From Gaiella sp038230035 (GTDB taxonomy: Bacteria > Actinomycetota > Thermoleophilia > Gaiellales > Gaiellaceae), in the NCBI GenBank assembly GCA_038230035.1, contig JBBRNX010000009.1, forward strand, positions 1-64,000: a stretch of DNA of 64,000 bases, written 5' to 3'. The position numbers were made by a program, and so were the translations under genes. This document shows positions 23,677 to 33,155 of this stretch, piece by piece. Positions within the stretch are counted from its first letter, which is position 1. Each line of letters opens with the position of its first letter. Below the pieces are notes generated by a model. The model was given only the letters and a program-made list of their open reading frames with translations, searched no databases and was not told the DNA's origin.

Positions 23677-25941
23677 ATGACCGCCGTCGAGGAGCCACGC
23701 ACAGCGCAGTTCGTCCGACCGGACGGCAAGGAGAAAGTCACCGGAGCGGGTCGCTACACCGCCGACCTCACGCTCACCGGCCAGCTCGTCGCGAAGTTCC
23801 GCTACGCCGACCACACCCACGCGCGCATCCTGCGCATCGACGCGACGAAAGCGCGCGCACTGCCAGGCGTGCTCGCAGTCCTCACCCACGAAGATGTCCC
23901 GGATGTCCTCTACGGCGGCATGGTCAAGGACCGGCGGCTGTTCGCGAAGGAGAAGGTGCGTTTCGAGGGGGACGTCGTCGCCGGCGTCGCCGCGACCACC
24001 GCCGAGATCGCCGAGCGCGCCGCTGCGCTGATCGAGATCGACTACGAGCCGCTGCCCGCGATCACCGACTTCGAAGCCGCAGAGCACAACAGCGCGCTGG
24101 TTCACGAGGACTGGGAGAGCTACGACGCCGACGATGTGCTCCTCCGCGCGGGTAACCGGATGGGCTACTCGACGATCGTCAAAGGCGACGCCGAAGCAGC
24201 CATGTCCGCGGCGGACGTCGTCGTCCAGAGCCGCTTCGTGACCGACCCCGTGCAGGGCGTCCCGATCGAGCCGCGCGCTGTCATCGCGCAGTGGCAGGGC
24301 GACAAGGTAACGGTCTGGACGTCGACGCAGGTTCCGTACGCAGCACGCGGCGGAATCGCGCACACGCTGCAGATCCCGGAATCGAACGTGCGCGTGATCG
24401 TGCCTCTGCTCGGCGGCGGCTTCGGCGCGAAGTGCGACTTCCACTACGAAGGCCACATCGCGGCGCTCGCCAAAGCTGCCGGCCGTCCGGTGAAGCTCGT
24501 CTTCACGCGGCGCGAGGAGTTCTTCGCCGTCGGCCACCGCCGCGAAGGAATGGTGATCGAGCTCGAGACCGGCGCCCGCTCCGACGGCACGCTGCTCGCG
24601 CGGCGCGGCCGGCTCGTCCTCGACAGCGGCGCCTACTGCGGCGAGGGCGGCTTCTTCGCACAGATGGCCGCGATGCATGCGCTCGGCCCGTACAAGATCG
24701 AGACCGCGGACATCGAGTCCTCGCTCAACTACTCCACCAACCAACCGTCGTCGTCGATCCGCGCGCCCACGGCGCCGCAAGTGTGCTGGGCGCTCGAGCA
24801 GCACATGGACGAACTCGCCGAAGCGCTCGGGATGGATCCGGTCGATCTTCGCCGGCACACACTCGTCGAGGAAGGCTCGGTCACCGCGACCGGCCAGGTG
24901 CTGGAGCGCATCGCGATGAAGGAGACCCTCGAGAAAGCGGTCGAGCTGATCGGCTACGGGAAGGAGCTGCCCGACGACGAGGCGATTGGCATCGCGGTCG
25001 GCTGGTGGCCATGCTTCACGGCGAGCTCGGGCGCCTACGTGAAGCTGAACGGCGACGGCTCCGGGACGATCATCACCGGCGCGCAGGAGAACGGCACCGG
25101 CGCGGTGATGGCGATGCCCAAGTACGTCGCCGAGGAGCTCGGCATGCAGCCGGAGGACTTCTCGATGCTCTATCAGGACACCGACGCCGCCCCGTCGGAC
25201 ATGGGCTCGTGCGGCTCGCAGACGACGTTCAACAGCGGGCGCGCGGTGATCGCAGCGGCCGTCGATCTGCGCGACCAGCTGCTGGATGCTGCGTCCGAGA
25301 AGCTGGAAGCGGCGCGCGACGACCTCGAGCTCGTGGGCGGCGCGGTTCGCGTGAAGGGCTCGCCGGAGAAATCGGTCACGATCGCGGACCTCGCCGGCAG
25401 CGGGACGTTCCACGGTAAGGGCGCGGGCGTGATTCCCGACGGGCCGGAGGCGTCGCCGGCCGAGGGCTGCCTCGGACGTCTCGGACTCGAGTCGTTCCAT
25501 GCACCGCAGCTGATCGCGCACGCAGCGCGGGTGCGGGTGGATCGCGCGACCGGCGTCGTCCGCGTACTCCAGATCGCTGCCGCGCACGACTGCGGGCGGA
25601 TCCTGAACCGGATAGGAGCCGACGGCCAGGTCTACGGCGGCGTCGTGATGGGCATCGGTCAGGCGCTCTCCGAAGGAACGCAGCTCGACGAGGACGGCCG
25701 CCAACGCAACGCCCATCTCACCGACTACAAACTCGTTACCGCGTCGGACGCGCCGCAGATCGACGTCGCCTGGATCGAGACGGACACGCCGAACGCCGGG
25801 CCGAAGGGCTCGAAGGGCGTCGGCGAGCCGCCCTGCGTACCGACAGCCGGGGCGATCGCGAATGCCGTGGCGAAGGTGATCGGGTCGCGGGTGCGCGCAT
25901 TGCCGATGACGCCGGAACGGGTCTGGGAGGCTGGGTCATGA
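23677..25941 (+). CDS. Xanthine dehydrogenase/CO dehydrogenase-family large (molybdopterin) subunit
   Basis: A 754-residue molybdenum-hydroxylase large subunit. It carries the GGGFGAKCDFHYEGH molybdopterin block (about residue 246), SSSIRAPTAPQVCWALEQHMDE, and the catalytic Glu in GVGEPPCVPTAGAI near the C-terminus. The form I CO-dehydrogenase signature AYxCSFR is absent, so CO oxidation is unlikely; an aldehyde, purine or N-heterocycle substrate is more probable. ATG 23677 is preferred over the upstream in-frame ATG because it gives the usual short N-terminus. It overlaps the FAD-subunit gene by four bases. Confidence 0.9.
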   Translation: MTAVEEPRTAQFVRPDGKEKVTGAGRYTADLTLTGQLVAKFRYADHTHARILRIDATKARALPGVLAVLTHEDVPDVLYGGMVKDRRLFAKEKVRFEGDVVAGVAATTAEIAERAAALIEIDYEPLPAITDFEAAEHNSALVHEDWESYDADDVLLRAGNRMGYSTIVKGDAEAAMSAADVVVQSRFVTDPVQGVPIEPRAVIAQWQGDKVTVWTSTQVPYAARGGIAHTLQIPESNVRVIVPLLGGGFGAKCDFHYEGHIAALAKAAGRPVKLVFTRREEFFAVGHRREGMVIELETGARSDGTLLARRGRLVLDSGAYCGEGGFFAQMAAMHALGPYKIETADIESSLNYSTNQPSSSIRAPTAPQVCWALEQHMDELAEALGMDPVDLRRHTLVEEGSVTATGQVLERIAMKETLEKAVELIGYGKELPDDEAIGIAVGWWPCFTASSGAYVKLNGDGSGTIITGAQENGTGAVMAMPKYVAEELGMQPEDFSMLYQDTDAAPSDMGSCGSQTTFNSGRAVIAAAVDLRDQLLDAASEKLEAARDDLELVGGAVRVKGSPEKSVTIADLAGSGTFHGKGAGVIPDGPEASPAEGCLGRLGLESFHAPQLIAHAARVRVDRATGVVRVLQIAAAHDCGRILNRIGADGQVYGGVVMGIGQALSEGTQLDEDGRQRNAHLTDYKLVTASDAPQIDVAWIETDTPNAGPKGSKGVGEPPCVPTAGAIANAVAKVIGSRVRALPMTPERVWEAGS

Positions 25942-26791
25942 GCGTCGTCTCGTATGTGAGCGCCGCTTCGATCGACGACGCCCTCGCCGCACTGGCAGGC
26001 GGCGCGCGACCTGTCGCCGGCGGAACCGACCTCGTCGTCGGCGCACGCTCGGGCAAGTCGACGCTGCCCGGGAGCCTTGTTGCGATCCACCGTCTGGTGG
26101 AGTTGCGCGGCGTCACGGTGACCGCAGACGGACTTCGACTCGGCGCGCTCGCGAGCCACGAGGCGATCTGCGCGAACGCCGAGGTTCAGGCGCACTACTC
26201 CGCACTTGCGGACGCATGCGCGATCGTCGGCTCGCACGCGACGCGCGCGCAGGGAACGCTCGGCGGCAACCTGATGAACGCGTCACCTGCGATGGAGACG
26301 GGCGGGCCGCTGATCTGCCTCAGCGCCACGGCAACACTGCGATCGGCAACCGGCGAGCGGACGATCGACGTGGCCGACCTGTTCACTGGCCCCGGGAAGA
26401 CGGTCGCCGAGCCGGGCGAGCTGCTGATCTCCGTCGACGTGCCGGCGCCTGCGGCTGGAAGCGGCAGCGCGTATCTGCGACTCGAGTACCGGCGGCAGAT
26501 GGAGATCGCCGTCGTCGGCGCGAGCGCGCTCGTCACGGTCGACGACGGCAAATTCACTGATGCACGGATCGCGATGACCGCGCTGTCCCCGACGATCCGC
26601 CGCGTGCCCGAGGCCGAGGCGGCTCTCGTCGGCAGCGACGGCGGCGCGGCGGCGATCGCGGCTGCCGCCGCGGCGGTCTCGGCGGCGTCGATGCCGATCT
26701 CGGACGTGCGCGGCTCGGCCGACTACCGGCGGGCGATGGCGGCCGTCATTGCGAGCCGCGCCATCGAGCATGCGCTTGCGAGGGCCAGGGC

Positions 26792-26795
<4 letters not shown>
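25938..26795 (+). CDS. Molybdenum hydroxylase FAD-binding (medium) subunit
   Basis: A 285-residue CoxM/XdhB-type subunit. The first FAD loop is ARPVAGGTDLVVGARSGKST (about residue 28) and the second is GSHATRAQGTLGGNLMNASP (about residue 96). The C-terminal CO_deh_flav domain includes AYLRLEYRRQMEIAVVGASA. It passes electrons from the Fe-S subunit to an acceptor. Gene order here is L-M-S, unlike the M-S-L order of classical cox operons. ATGA overlaps at both ends indicate translational coupling. Confidence 0.92.
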
Positions 26796-27254
<459 letters not shown>

Positions 27255-27256
<2 letters not shown>

Positions 27257-27282
27257 CGAGGGCCGCTTTCGCAGCCCTCGTC
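27255..27282. terminator. Bidirectional hairpin between Mo-hydroxylase operon and GSII
   Basis: GACGAGGGC (27255-27263) pairs perfectly with GCCCTCGTC (27274-27282) around a 10-nt loop between two convergent genes. Its position fits shared termination; the U-run is absent. Confidence 0.65.
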
Positions 27283-27293
27283 GACGTTGTGAG

Positions 27294-28358
27294 CTAGGCG
27301 ACTGCCAGTTCGGCTTCCGTGATCGTCCCGTTCGAGCTCGCCGCGCGGACCGTCGCGATCGTCTCGATGATCCGGCCGGCGATCCGGTACGGGTCGCCCT
27401 GCGAGTTGGGCCGGCGATCCTCGAGGTAGCCGCGGTACCCGTTCTCGACGAAGCTGTGCGGCACGCGCACCGACGCGCCACGGTCGGCGACGCCGTAGTT
27501 GAAGGTGTCGATCGACTGCGTCTCGTGCAGGCCTGTCAGTCGCAGGTGGTTGTCCGGCCCGTAGACCGCGATGTGCTCCGCCTTGTTGTCGTCGAACGCC
27601 TCCATCAGCGCCTCGAAGTACTCCCGACCACCGATCTCGCGCATGTACTTCGTGGAGAAGTTCGCATGCATGCCTGAGCCGTTCCAGTCGACTTCGACGC
27701 CGAGCGGCTTGCAATGGAACTCAACGTCGACCTGGTAGCGCTCGCACAGCCGCAGGAGCAGATAGCGCGCAATCCAGACCTCGTCGGCGGCCCGCTTCGA
27801 GCCCTTGCCGAAGATCTGGAACTCCCACTGGCCTTTCGCGACCTCGGCGTTGACCCCCTGATGGCCGAGCCCTGCCTCGAGGCAAAGGTCGATGTGAGCG
27901 TCGACGATCTCGCGCGCGACGTCGCCCACGTTCTTGTAGCCGACGCCTGTGTAGTACTCGCCCTGCGGCGGCGGGAAGCCGCCACCCGCGGGAAAGCCGA
28001 GCGGTGCGCCGTCGCGATAGAGGAAATACTCCTGCTCGAACCCGAACCACGTGCCCGGGTCGTCTGCGATCCCGGCGCGGCTGTTGCTCGGATGCGGTGA
28101 TCCGTCCGGGAGCATGACCTCGCACATCACCAGCGCCCCGTTCGAGCGCGCCGGATCCGGAAAGACGCTGACCGGCTTCAGGATGCAGTCGGAGTCGCTT
28201 CCGTCCGCCTGCCGGGTGGAGCTCCCGTCGAATCCCCAATGCGGGATCTGGTCGACGGTCGGGAAGCTCGCGAACTCGGCGATCTTCGTCTTCGAACGGA
28301 GGTTCGGCGCGGGCTCGTAGCCGTCGAGCCAGATGTATTCGAGCTTCATCTTCGTCAT
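27294..28358 (-). CDS. glnII: Glutamine synthetase, type II (eukaryote-like)
   Basis: A 354-residue short GSII that makes glutamine from glutamate, ammonia and ATP. The beta-grasp N-terminus KLEYIWLDGYEP is followed by ATP/Glu-site blocks GFEQEYFLYRDG, GVNAEVAKGQWEFQ and WNGSGMHANFSTKYM, and by GRPNSQGDPYRI-like sequence near the end. The ATG at 28358 has GGGAG five bases upstream and gives the family N-terminus; a longer in-frame reading to 28454 would run through the leader terminator and is rejected. Control is probably by the upstream attenuator, since a hairpin plus U-run ends 28 bases before the start. Confidence 0.94.
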   Translation of the reverse strand: MTKMKLEYIWLDGYEPAPNLRSKTKIAEFASFPTVDQIPHWGFDGSSTRQADGSDSDCILKPVSVFPDPARSNGALVMCEVMLPDGSPHPSNSRAGIADDPGTWFGFEQEYFLYRDGAPLGFPAGGGFPPPQGEYYTGVGYKNVGDVAREIVDAHIDLCLEAGLGHQGVNAEVAKGQWEFQIFGKGSKRAADEVWIARYLLLRLCERYQVDVEFHCKPLGVEVDWNGSGMHANFSTKYMREIGGREYFEALMEAFDDNKAEHIAVYGPDNHLRLTGLHETQSIDTFNYGVADRGASVRVPHSFVENGYRGYLEDRRPNSQGDPYRIAGRIIETIATVRAASSNGTITEAELAVA

Positions 28359-28385
28359 CGGATCTCCCGGTTGTCGTGGACCAAT

Positions 28386-28415
28386 AAAAAAGCCCCAGGA
28401 CTCGAAGTCCTGAGG
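28386..28415 (-). terminator. Intrinsic terminator in the GSII leader (attenuator)
   Basis: On the minus strand a 10-bp stem (arms 28406-28415 and 28393-28402, one G-U pair) with a 3-nt loop is followed after one base by six U residues (28391-28386). It ends 28 bases before the GSII start, leaving little room for a separate promoter, so GSII transcripts must normally pass it. This is the signature of transcription attenuation. Confidence 0.7.
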
Positions 28416-28429
28416 CGACATTGCCTCCA

Positions 28430-28450
28430 GCGCGGCGTTCGTTGCCGCGC
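28430..28450 (-). promoter_or_regulatory. Upstream leader hairpin of GSII
   Basis: GCGCGGC and GCCGCGC form a perfect 7-bp stem around the loop AACGAAC, 15 bases before the terminator arm. Between them GAGGC can pair with GCCTC, which overlaps the terminator base, so an antiterminator is possible. The arrangement resembles a short riboswitch or protein-bound leader, but no known riboswitch class is recognised. Confidence 0.4.
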
Positions 28451-28458
28451 GCACGCCT

Positions 28459-28488
28459 ACTTTAGACCAAGCGCGCCGACCGACGCAA
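28459..28488 (-). promoter_or_regulatory. Candidate GSII promoter
   Basis: Minus-strand TTGCGT (28488-28483) and TAAAGT (28464-28459) are separated by 18 bases and resemble a sigma-70-type -35/-10 pair. A transcript from here would carry the two leader hairpins. Confidence 0.4.
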
Positions 28489-28541
28489 CCCTCAATCAGC
28501 TCGATGCGGGCAGAGGCGCCTGACGGGACACGCCTGCTGTG

Positions 28542-28889
28542 TCACAGCCCGAACCGTTCGTTCGTCTGTGGGTCGTAGAGGGCACAGCCAAAGCTGTTGG
28601 CGATGTCAATCATCTGATTCGCGCGTTCGTGGTCGAGCGGCCTCAACGTGATCCAGACGTATTGGCTCGTCCATGCGACCTCGAAGCTCGACATTTCGTC
28701 CGCGCTCATCCAATGGATCCACTCATCCTCCGGACCGTTCGGCTCCCGAACAGCCTCAGGGAATGCGCTCAGTAGTGCACTCAGGAAGTCATCGATCGGA
28801 AGATCCGGCAGCCCTTCCACCCTGCGGCCCTCGCTGAACGCGTCGAGAATCGCATCGGGTGGTCGGTCTCCGACTCGCCCTGGCGCCAA
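28542..28889 (-). CDS. Hypothetical protein
   Basis: A 115-residue soluble acidic protein with no recognised domain. It has an alpha/beta pattern: IDDFLSALLSAFPEAV, then SSFEVAWTSQYVWITLR and a C-terminal helix-strand unit ANQMIDIANSFGCALYDPQT. The closing FGCALYDPQTNERF is reminiscent of small uncharacterised bacterial proteins that may act as immunity or regulatory partners; this is only an impression. The start is at 28889. It may be transcribed towards GSII. Confidence 0.6.
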   Translation of the reverse strand: MAPGRVGDRPPDAILDAFSEGRRVEGLPDLPIDDFLSALLSAFPEAVREPNGPEDEWIHWMSADEMSSFEVAWTSQYVWITLRPLDHERANQMIDIANSFGCALYDPQTNERFGL

Positions 28890-28939
28890 AACAGAAGGTC
28901 GTGACCCACCCGAAGGGTCCTCTCGCTCGGTGGTGCTCG

Positions 28940-30592
28940 CTACTCACTGACTTGGTGGCGGTAGAACGGTACTGGCTCCGGGGGTAGGGGGGTGTTGCCG
29001 AGGATCAGGTCTGCTGACTTCTCGGCGGTCATCATCACGGGCGCGTAGATGTTGCCGTTCGTCACGTAGGGGAAGACAGACGCGTCGACGACGCGCAGGC
29101 CATCGAGGCCGTGCACGCGCATCGTCAGTGGGTCGACGACCGACTGCTCGCCCACGCCCATCGCACACGTGCACGAGGGGTGCAGCGCGGTCTCCGCGTC
29201 GCGCGCGACCCAGTCGAGGATCTCCTCGTCCGTCCCCACGCTCGGGCCGGGTGAGATCTCGCCTTCGCTGAACGGCTCGAACGCCGACTGCTCGAGGATC
29301 GAGCGCGAGACGCGCACCGCCTCCACCCACTCTCGCTTGTCCTGCTCGGTCGACAGGTAGTTGAAACGCATTGCCGGATGGACGCGCGGGTCGGTCGACG
29401 TGATCTTGAGCGAGCCGCGCGCATCCGAGTACATCGGGCCCACATGCACCTGGTAGCCATGCCCGCCGGCCGGCTGCGAGCCGTCGTAGCGGATCGCGAT
29501 CGGCAGGAAGTGGAACATCAGGTTCGGGTAGGCGACGTCGTCGTTCGAGCGGACGAAGCCGCCGCCTTCGAAATGGTTCGTCGCGCCCGAGCCAGAGCGG
29601 AAGAACAGCCACCGGAAACCGACCCACGGGCGGTTCCGCCACTTCATCGCAGGCGCCACCGAGACCGGCTGCTTCGAGCCGTGCTGGATGTAGACCTCGA
29701 GATGGTCCTGCAGGTTCTCCCCGACGCCGGGCAGGTCGTGGACGACACCAACGCCAAGCGCTTCCAGCTCGGCGAACCGCCCGACCCCGGAGAGCTGCAA
29801 CACCTGCGGCGAGTTGATCGCGCCGCCGCACAGAATCACCTCGCTCGCGCGTGCAACGTGTGCATCACCGCGACCGGTCGAGTACTCGACCCCGACCGCC
29901 CGCGTGCCTTCGAACACAACGCGTGTCACGAACGCGCGCGTCCTCACCTCGAGATTCGGCCGCCCCATGACCGGATGGAGGTAGGCGCGCGCCGCGCTCA
30001 GCCGTCGGCCGCGCCGGATGTTGCGATCGAAGGCGGCGAACCCCTCCTGCCGGTAGCCGTTCACGTCGTCGGTCAGCGGATAGCCGGCCTCCTGCACAGC
30101 CTCGAAGAAGGCGCCGAAGAGCGGGTTCGTGACCGGGCCGCGCTCCAGTACGAGTGGCCCGTTGTGGCCGCGGAACGGATCGTCGTCCGCTGCAGCCAGG
30201 CAGGTCTCCATGCGCTTGAAGTACGGCAGGCAGTGGGCGTGGTCCCAGGTTTCCATCCCGGCGTCGGCGCCCCACCGCTCGAAGTCGAGCGGGTTGCCGC
30301 GCTGGAAGATCATCCCGTTGATCGACGAGGAGCCGCCGAGCACCTTGCCGCGCGCGTGGTAGATCCGCCGGCCGCCCATGAACGGCTCGGGCTCCGACTC
30401 GTACTTCCAGTCGTAGAACTTGCTGCCGATCGGGAACGCGAGCGCCGAGGGCATGTGGATGAAGACGTCCCAGGGATAGTCAGACCGACCGGCTTCCAGG
30501 ACGAGAACGCGCGTGGACGGGTCGACGCTGAGCCGGTTAGCTAGCGCGCACCCCGCGGAGCCGCCGCCGACGATGACGAAGTCGTAGTCCAA
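28940..30592 (-). CDS. GMC-family oxidoreductase, choline dehydrogenase-like (BetA)
   Basis: A roughly 550-residue FAD enzyme of the glucose-methanol-choline family. The N-terminal dinucleotide motif is DYDFVIVGGGSAGCALANRL, the GMC signature is GKVLGGSSSINGMIFQRG, and the second signature is GAINSPQVLQLSGVG. The active-site His region is HPSCTCAMG, and the C-terminal NGNIYAPVMMTAEKSADLI carries the second catalytic residue Asn-Pro-type loop. It would oxidise choline to betaine aldehyde/betaine or another alcohol. TTG 30592 gives the family N-terminus; TTG 30637 overlaps the upstream transporter gene and is the alternative start. Confidence 0.87.
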   Translation of the reverse strand: MDYDFVIVGGGSAGCALANRLSVDPSTRVLVLEAGRSDYPWDVFIHMPSALAFPIGSKFYDWKYESEPEPFMGGRRIYHARGKVLGGSSSINGMIFQRGNPLDFERWGADAGMETWDHAHCLPYFKRMETCLAAADDDPFRGHNGPLVLERGPVTNPLFGAFFEAVQEAGYPLTDDVNGYRQEGFAAFDRNIRRGRRLSAARAYLHPVMGRPNLEVRTRAFVTRVVFEGTRAVGVEYSTGRGDAHVARASEVILCGGAINSPQVLQLSGVGRFAELEALGVGVVHDLPGVGENLQDHLEVYIQHGSKQPVSVAPAMKWRNRPWVGFRWLFFRSGSGATNHFEGGGFVRSNDDVAYPNLMFHFLPIAIRYDGSQPAGGHGYQVHVGPMYSDARGSLKITSTDPRVHPAMRFNYLSTEQDKREWVEAVRVSRSILEQSAFEPFSEGEISPGPSVGTDEEILDWVARDAETALHPSCTCAMGVGEQSVVDPLTMRVHGLDGLRVVDASVFPYVTNGNIYAPVMMTAEKSADLILGNTPLPPEPVPFYRHQVSE

Positions 30593-30605
30593 GGTAGGCG
30601 CGATG

Positions 30606-31427
30606 CTATCCCGCGAGTAACGCGACCCCCACGGCAACGACCACTGCGCCGGCCAGCCGGGCTCGGCCGACGTGCTCCTTCAGAAGCGGCGCGGCGAGGG
30701 CCGTCGCGATCACGATGCTCGTTTCACGCACCGCGGCGACCGACGCGGCCGACGCGCGCTCGAGCGCAGCCAGCACGAGCGCGTAGGCGCCGAACGATGC
30801 GAGGCCGGCGGCAATCGCGGGGAAACCGATCTCAGCGCGTAGCCGCGTCGACCCTCTGGCGATCAGCACGGCGCCCGCGTAGCCGATCGTCGCCGAGCCC
30901 ATGCTCAGCTCGAGGTACGTGATTGGCGCCGCATACCGGATGCCATGCTTGTCGAGCAACGTGTACGCGGCGATCACCGCCGCGATCGCGAGCCCGAAGC
31001 GGACGCCGCCCGAGCCTGTGGGCCGCCGGAAGCCGCGAACCAAGATCACGCCCGCGGCGACGAGACACACGCCGACGACCTGTACGACCGACGTCGTCTG
31101 AGACAGCGCGGTCGCGCCGACGACCAGGACGAGCACCGGCGCGAGGCCACGCGCGAGTGGGTAGACGACCGATACCTCGGCGCGTCGATAGGCGGCCGTC
31201 AGCAGCGCGAAGTAGACGAGCTGGAGCACGGCTGTGACCGCAATGAAGGGCCACGCTCTGCTGTCCGCGCGCCACGTCACCGCGGTCACCGGTGCGAAGA
31301 CGACGATCGCCGCGATGAGTGCGACTGCCGTTGCGCTCTCAATGTCTTTTGCACGCGCGAGGAGCAGGTTCCAGAAGGCGTGGAGCACGGCAGCCGCGAG
31401 CGCGAAGACGAGAGCGAGGAGCGGCAT
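30606..31427 (-). CDS. EamA/DMT-family transporter
   Basis: A 273-residue inner-membrane protein with about ten helices arranged as two EamA repeats of five. The first repeat begins LLALVFALAAAVLHAFWNLLLARA and the second begins around FGLAIAAVIAAYTLLDKHGI. VYPLARGLAPVLVLVVGA and the closing EHVGRARLAGAVVVAVGVALL are typical of the drug/metabolite superfamily. It is probably an exporter of an amino acid or other metabolite; the substrate is not predictable. It is immediately upstream of the GMC gene, with which it may be co-transcribed. Confidence 0.88.
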   Translation of the reverse strand: MPLLALVFALAAAVLHAFWNLLLARAKDIESATAVALIAAIVVFAPVTAVTWRADSRAWPFIAVTAVLQLVYFALLTAAYRRAEVSVVYPLARGLAPVLVLVVGATALSQTTSVVQVVGVCLVAAGVILVRGFRRPTGSGGVRFGLAIAAVIAAYTLLDKHGIRYAAPITYLELSMGSATIGYAGAVLIARGSTRLRAEIGFPAIAAGLASFGAYALVLAALERASAASVAAVRETSIVIATALAAPLLKEHVGRARLAGAVVVAVGVALLAG

Positions 31428-31620
31428 CGCTAGTGCTCCGTTTCGGGAGTCCGTTGCCTGTCTGACGAGTGGCCAGGTGTGATCTGGTGGTGCACGGTGC
31501 CTGCGCGCGTGCTGGTAGCACGTGTGCAGGTGCCGGGCGCCGCCAGGCGCCGCTGGACGCCGTCAGAGTCCAACGGAATCCCGGAACGGAGCACCCACGG
31601 ACAGTACGCTTCCGGCGCGG

Positions 31621-32262
31621 ATGTCCCGGGCACGCGCTGTCATCTTCGACTTCAACGGGACGCTCTCCCACGACGAGCCCGTCCTCCTCCGGATCTACCA
31701 GGAGCTGTTCGCCGCGCACGGTCGCCCGCTGACCGCCGACGACTACTTCTCGCAGCTCGCAGGGAACACGGAGGAGGCGATCATCCAGGGCTGGCTCGGC
31801 GTTGACGGTGCCGAGCTCGATGCGCTCGTCGCAGAGCGAATCTCGCGGTATCGCGCGACCGCGGACGGCTCGACCATCACCGCGGAGATGCACGCTGCCG
31901 TCCGGTTCGCAGCGGCGCGCGGCCCGGTTGCGATCGTGTCGGGTGCGTTCCGTGCCGAGATCGAGCCGGTGCTCGCGGCGGCGGGTCTGACCGAGTTGTT
32001 CACCGCCGTCGTGACGGCGGACGACGTCGTCAAAGGCAAGCCCGCTCCTGACGGTTACCTGCGCGCGCTCTCCCTCCTCGGCGACCTGCCGCCTAATGGC
32101 GTCGTCGCCTTCGAGGACACGGAGGCAGGCGTTGCGTCGGCGAAGGCTGCCGGGCTGCTCTGCGTCGCCGTCCTCGGCACGCTGCCTGCGTCGCGGCTCA
32201 CCGAGGCTGACGAGATCGTCGAGCGCATCGACGTCGCATTACTCGAGCGCCTGCTCGCATGA
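31621..32262 (+). CDS. HAD-superfamily hydrolase (beta-PGM/phosphatase-like)
   Basis: A 213-residue HAD phosphatase with a helical C1 cap. Motif I is DFNGTLSHDE, with Asn in place of the second Asp found in most phosphatases. Motif II is VAIVSGAF, motif III is KGKPAPDGYL and motif IV is AFEDTEAGVASAKAAG. The Asn substitution weakens a standard phosphatase call; a specialised mutase or phosphatase is possible. ATG 31621 gives the usual short start. It overlaps the following kinase-like gene by four bases (ATGA). Confidence 0.88.
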   Translation: MSRARAVIFDFNGTLSHDEPVLLRIYQELFAAHGRPLTADDYFSQLAGNTEEAIIQGWLGVDGAELDALVAERISRYRATADGSTITAEMHAAVRFAAARGPVAIVSGAFRAEIEPVLAAAGLTELFTAVVTADDVVKGKPAPDGYLRALSLLGDLPPNGVVAFEDTEAGVASAKAAGLLCVAVLGTLPASRLTEADEIVERIDVALLERLLA

Positions 32263-33155
32263 AGATGCACGCCGACGAGGTCGACATCGACGAGGTGCTC
32301 GTCCGAAGGCTGCTCTCGGCTGAGTTCCCACAGTGGTCGGACCTTCCGATCGAGCGAGTCGAGCCGGGCGGGACTGACAATGTGATCTACCGCCTTGGCG
32401 GCGGGATGGCCGTCCGGCTGCCTCGGCGGCAGCACAACGCCGCGCGGTTGGAGACGGAGCGCCACTGGCTGCCGATGCTCGCGCCTCGCCTCCCACTCGC
32501 GATTCCGACGCCGCTCGCGATCGGAGTACCCGCCGAGGGCTACCCATTCAGCTGGTCTGTCTACAGCTGGCTCGACGGGGAGCCCGCGACGCTCGAACGT
32601 CTGGTCGATCCGGAGCAAACAGCGGGCGATCTCGCCGGGTTTATCGTCGCCCTGCGGGCGATCGACGCGACGGGCGGTCCCATCCCCGGCCCGGAGAACG
32701 CGTGGCGCGGAGCGCCGCTCGCGGTCCGCGACACTCCCATGCGCGCGGCAATCGAGACACTGCGCGACGAGATCGCTGCCGGAGCGGTGACCGCACGCTG
32801 GCAGGAGGCGCTCGATGCCCCCGCCTGGCTCGCTGCGCCGGTGTGGCTTCACGGCGATCTCGACTCGCGGAACCTGCTCGTGCGCGATGGGCGGCTCAGC
32901 GCAGTGATCGACTTCGGCTGCCTCGGAGTCGGCGACCCAGCATGCGACGTGATGGTTGCGTGGAAGCTCCTCCCCGCTGCTCAGCGCGGTGCGTTCCGGG
33001 CGGCTCTCTCGGTCGACGACGCGACGTGGACTCGCGCCCGCGGCTGGGTGCTATCGCAGGCTCTCATCGCGCTCGCCTACTACACGCTGGAGACAAACGA
33101 GGTTCTCGTGCTCGAGGCGCGACGCTGGCTTGCCGAGGTGCTCGCCGACTCGTGA
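32259..33155 (+). CDS. Aminoglycoside phosphotransferase (APH)-fold kinase
   Basis: A 298-residue kinase of the APH/choline kinase fold. The catalytic loop is LHGDLDSRNLLVRDG (Brenner-type HGDxxxxN) and the metal-binding motif is VIDFGCLGVGDPACD. The N-lobe has IERVEPGGTDNVIYRL and GMAVRLPRR with the ATP-contacting lysine position replaced by Arg. This fold also covers choline, ethanolamine and other small-molecule kinases. It lies between a HAD phosphatase and a GDPD with 4-bp overlaps, so a metabolic rather than resistance role is favoured. Confidence 0.87.
   Translation: MKMHADEVDIDEVLVRRLLSAEFPQWSDLPIERVEPGGTDNVIYRLGGGMAVRLPRRQHNAARLETERHWLPMLAPRLPLAIPTPLAIGVPAEGYPFSWSVYSWLDGEPATLERLVDPEQTAGDLAGFIVALRAIDATGGPIPGPENAWRGAPLAVRDTPMRAAIETLRDEIAAGAVTARWQEALDAPAWLAAPVWLHGDLDSRNLLVRDGRLSAVIDFGCLGVGDPACDVMVAWKLLPAAQRGAFRAALSVDDATWTRARGWVLSQALIALAYYTLETNEVLVLEARRWLAEVLADS

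Noticed and set aside
23653..25716. Long minus-strand frame opposite the molybdopterin subunit gene
   Set aside because: It is antisense to a clear gene, rich in Arg, Asp and His with no family resemblance; such frames are common in GC-rich DNA.
23677..25941. Aerobic CO dehydrogenase (form I)
   Set aside because: The AYxCSFR active-site loop is absent.
28358..28454. N-terminal extension of glutamine synthetase to 28454
   Set aside because: The extra residues are encoded by the terminator hairpin and its U-run, and the ATG at 28358 has a good RBS and the family N-terminus.
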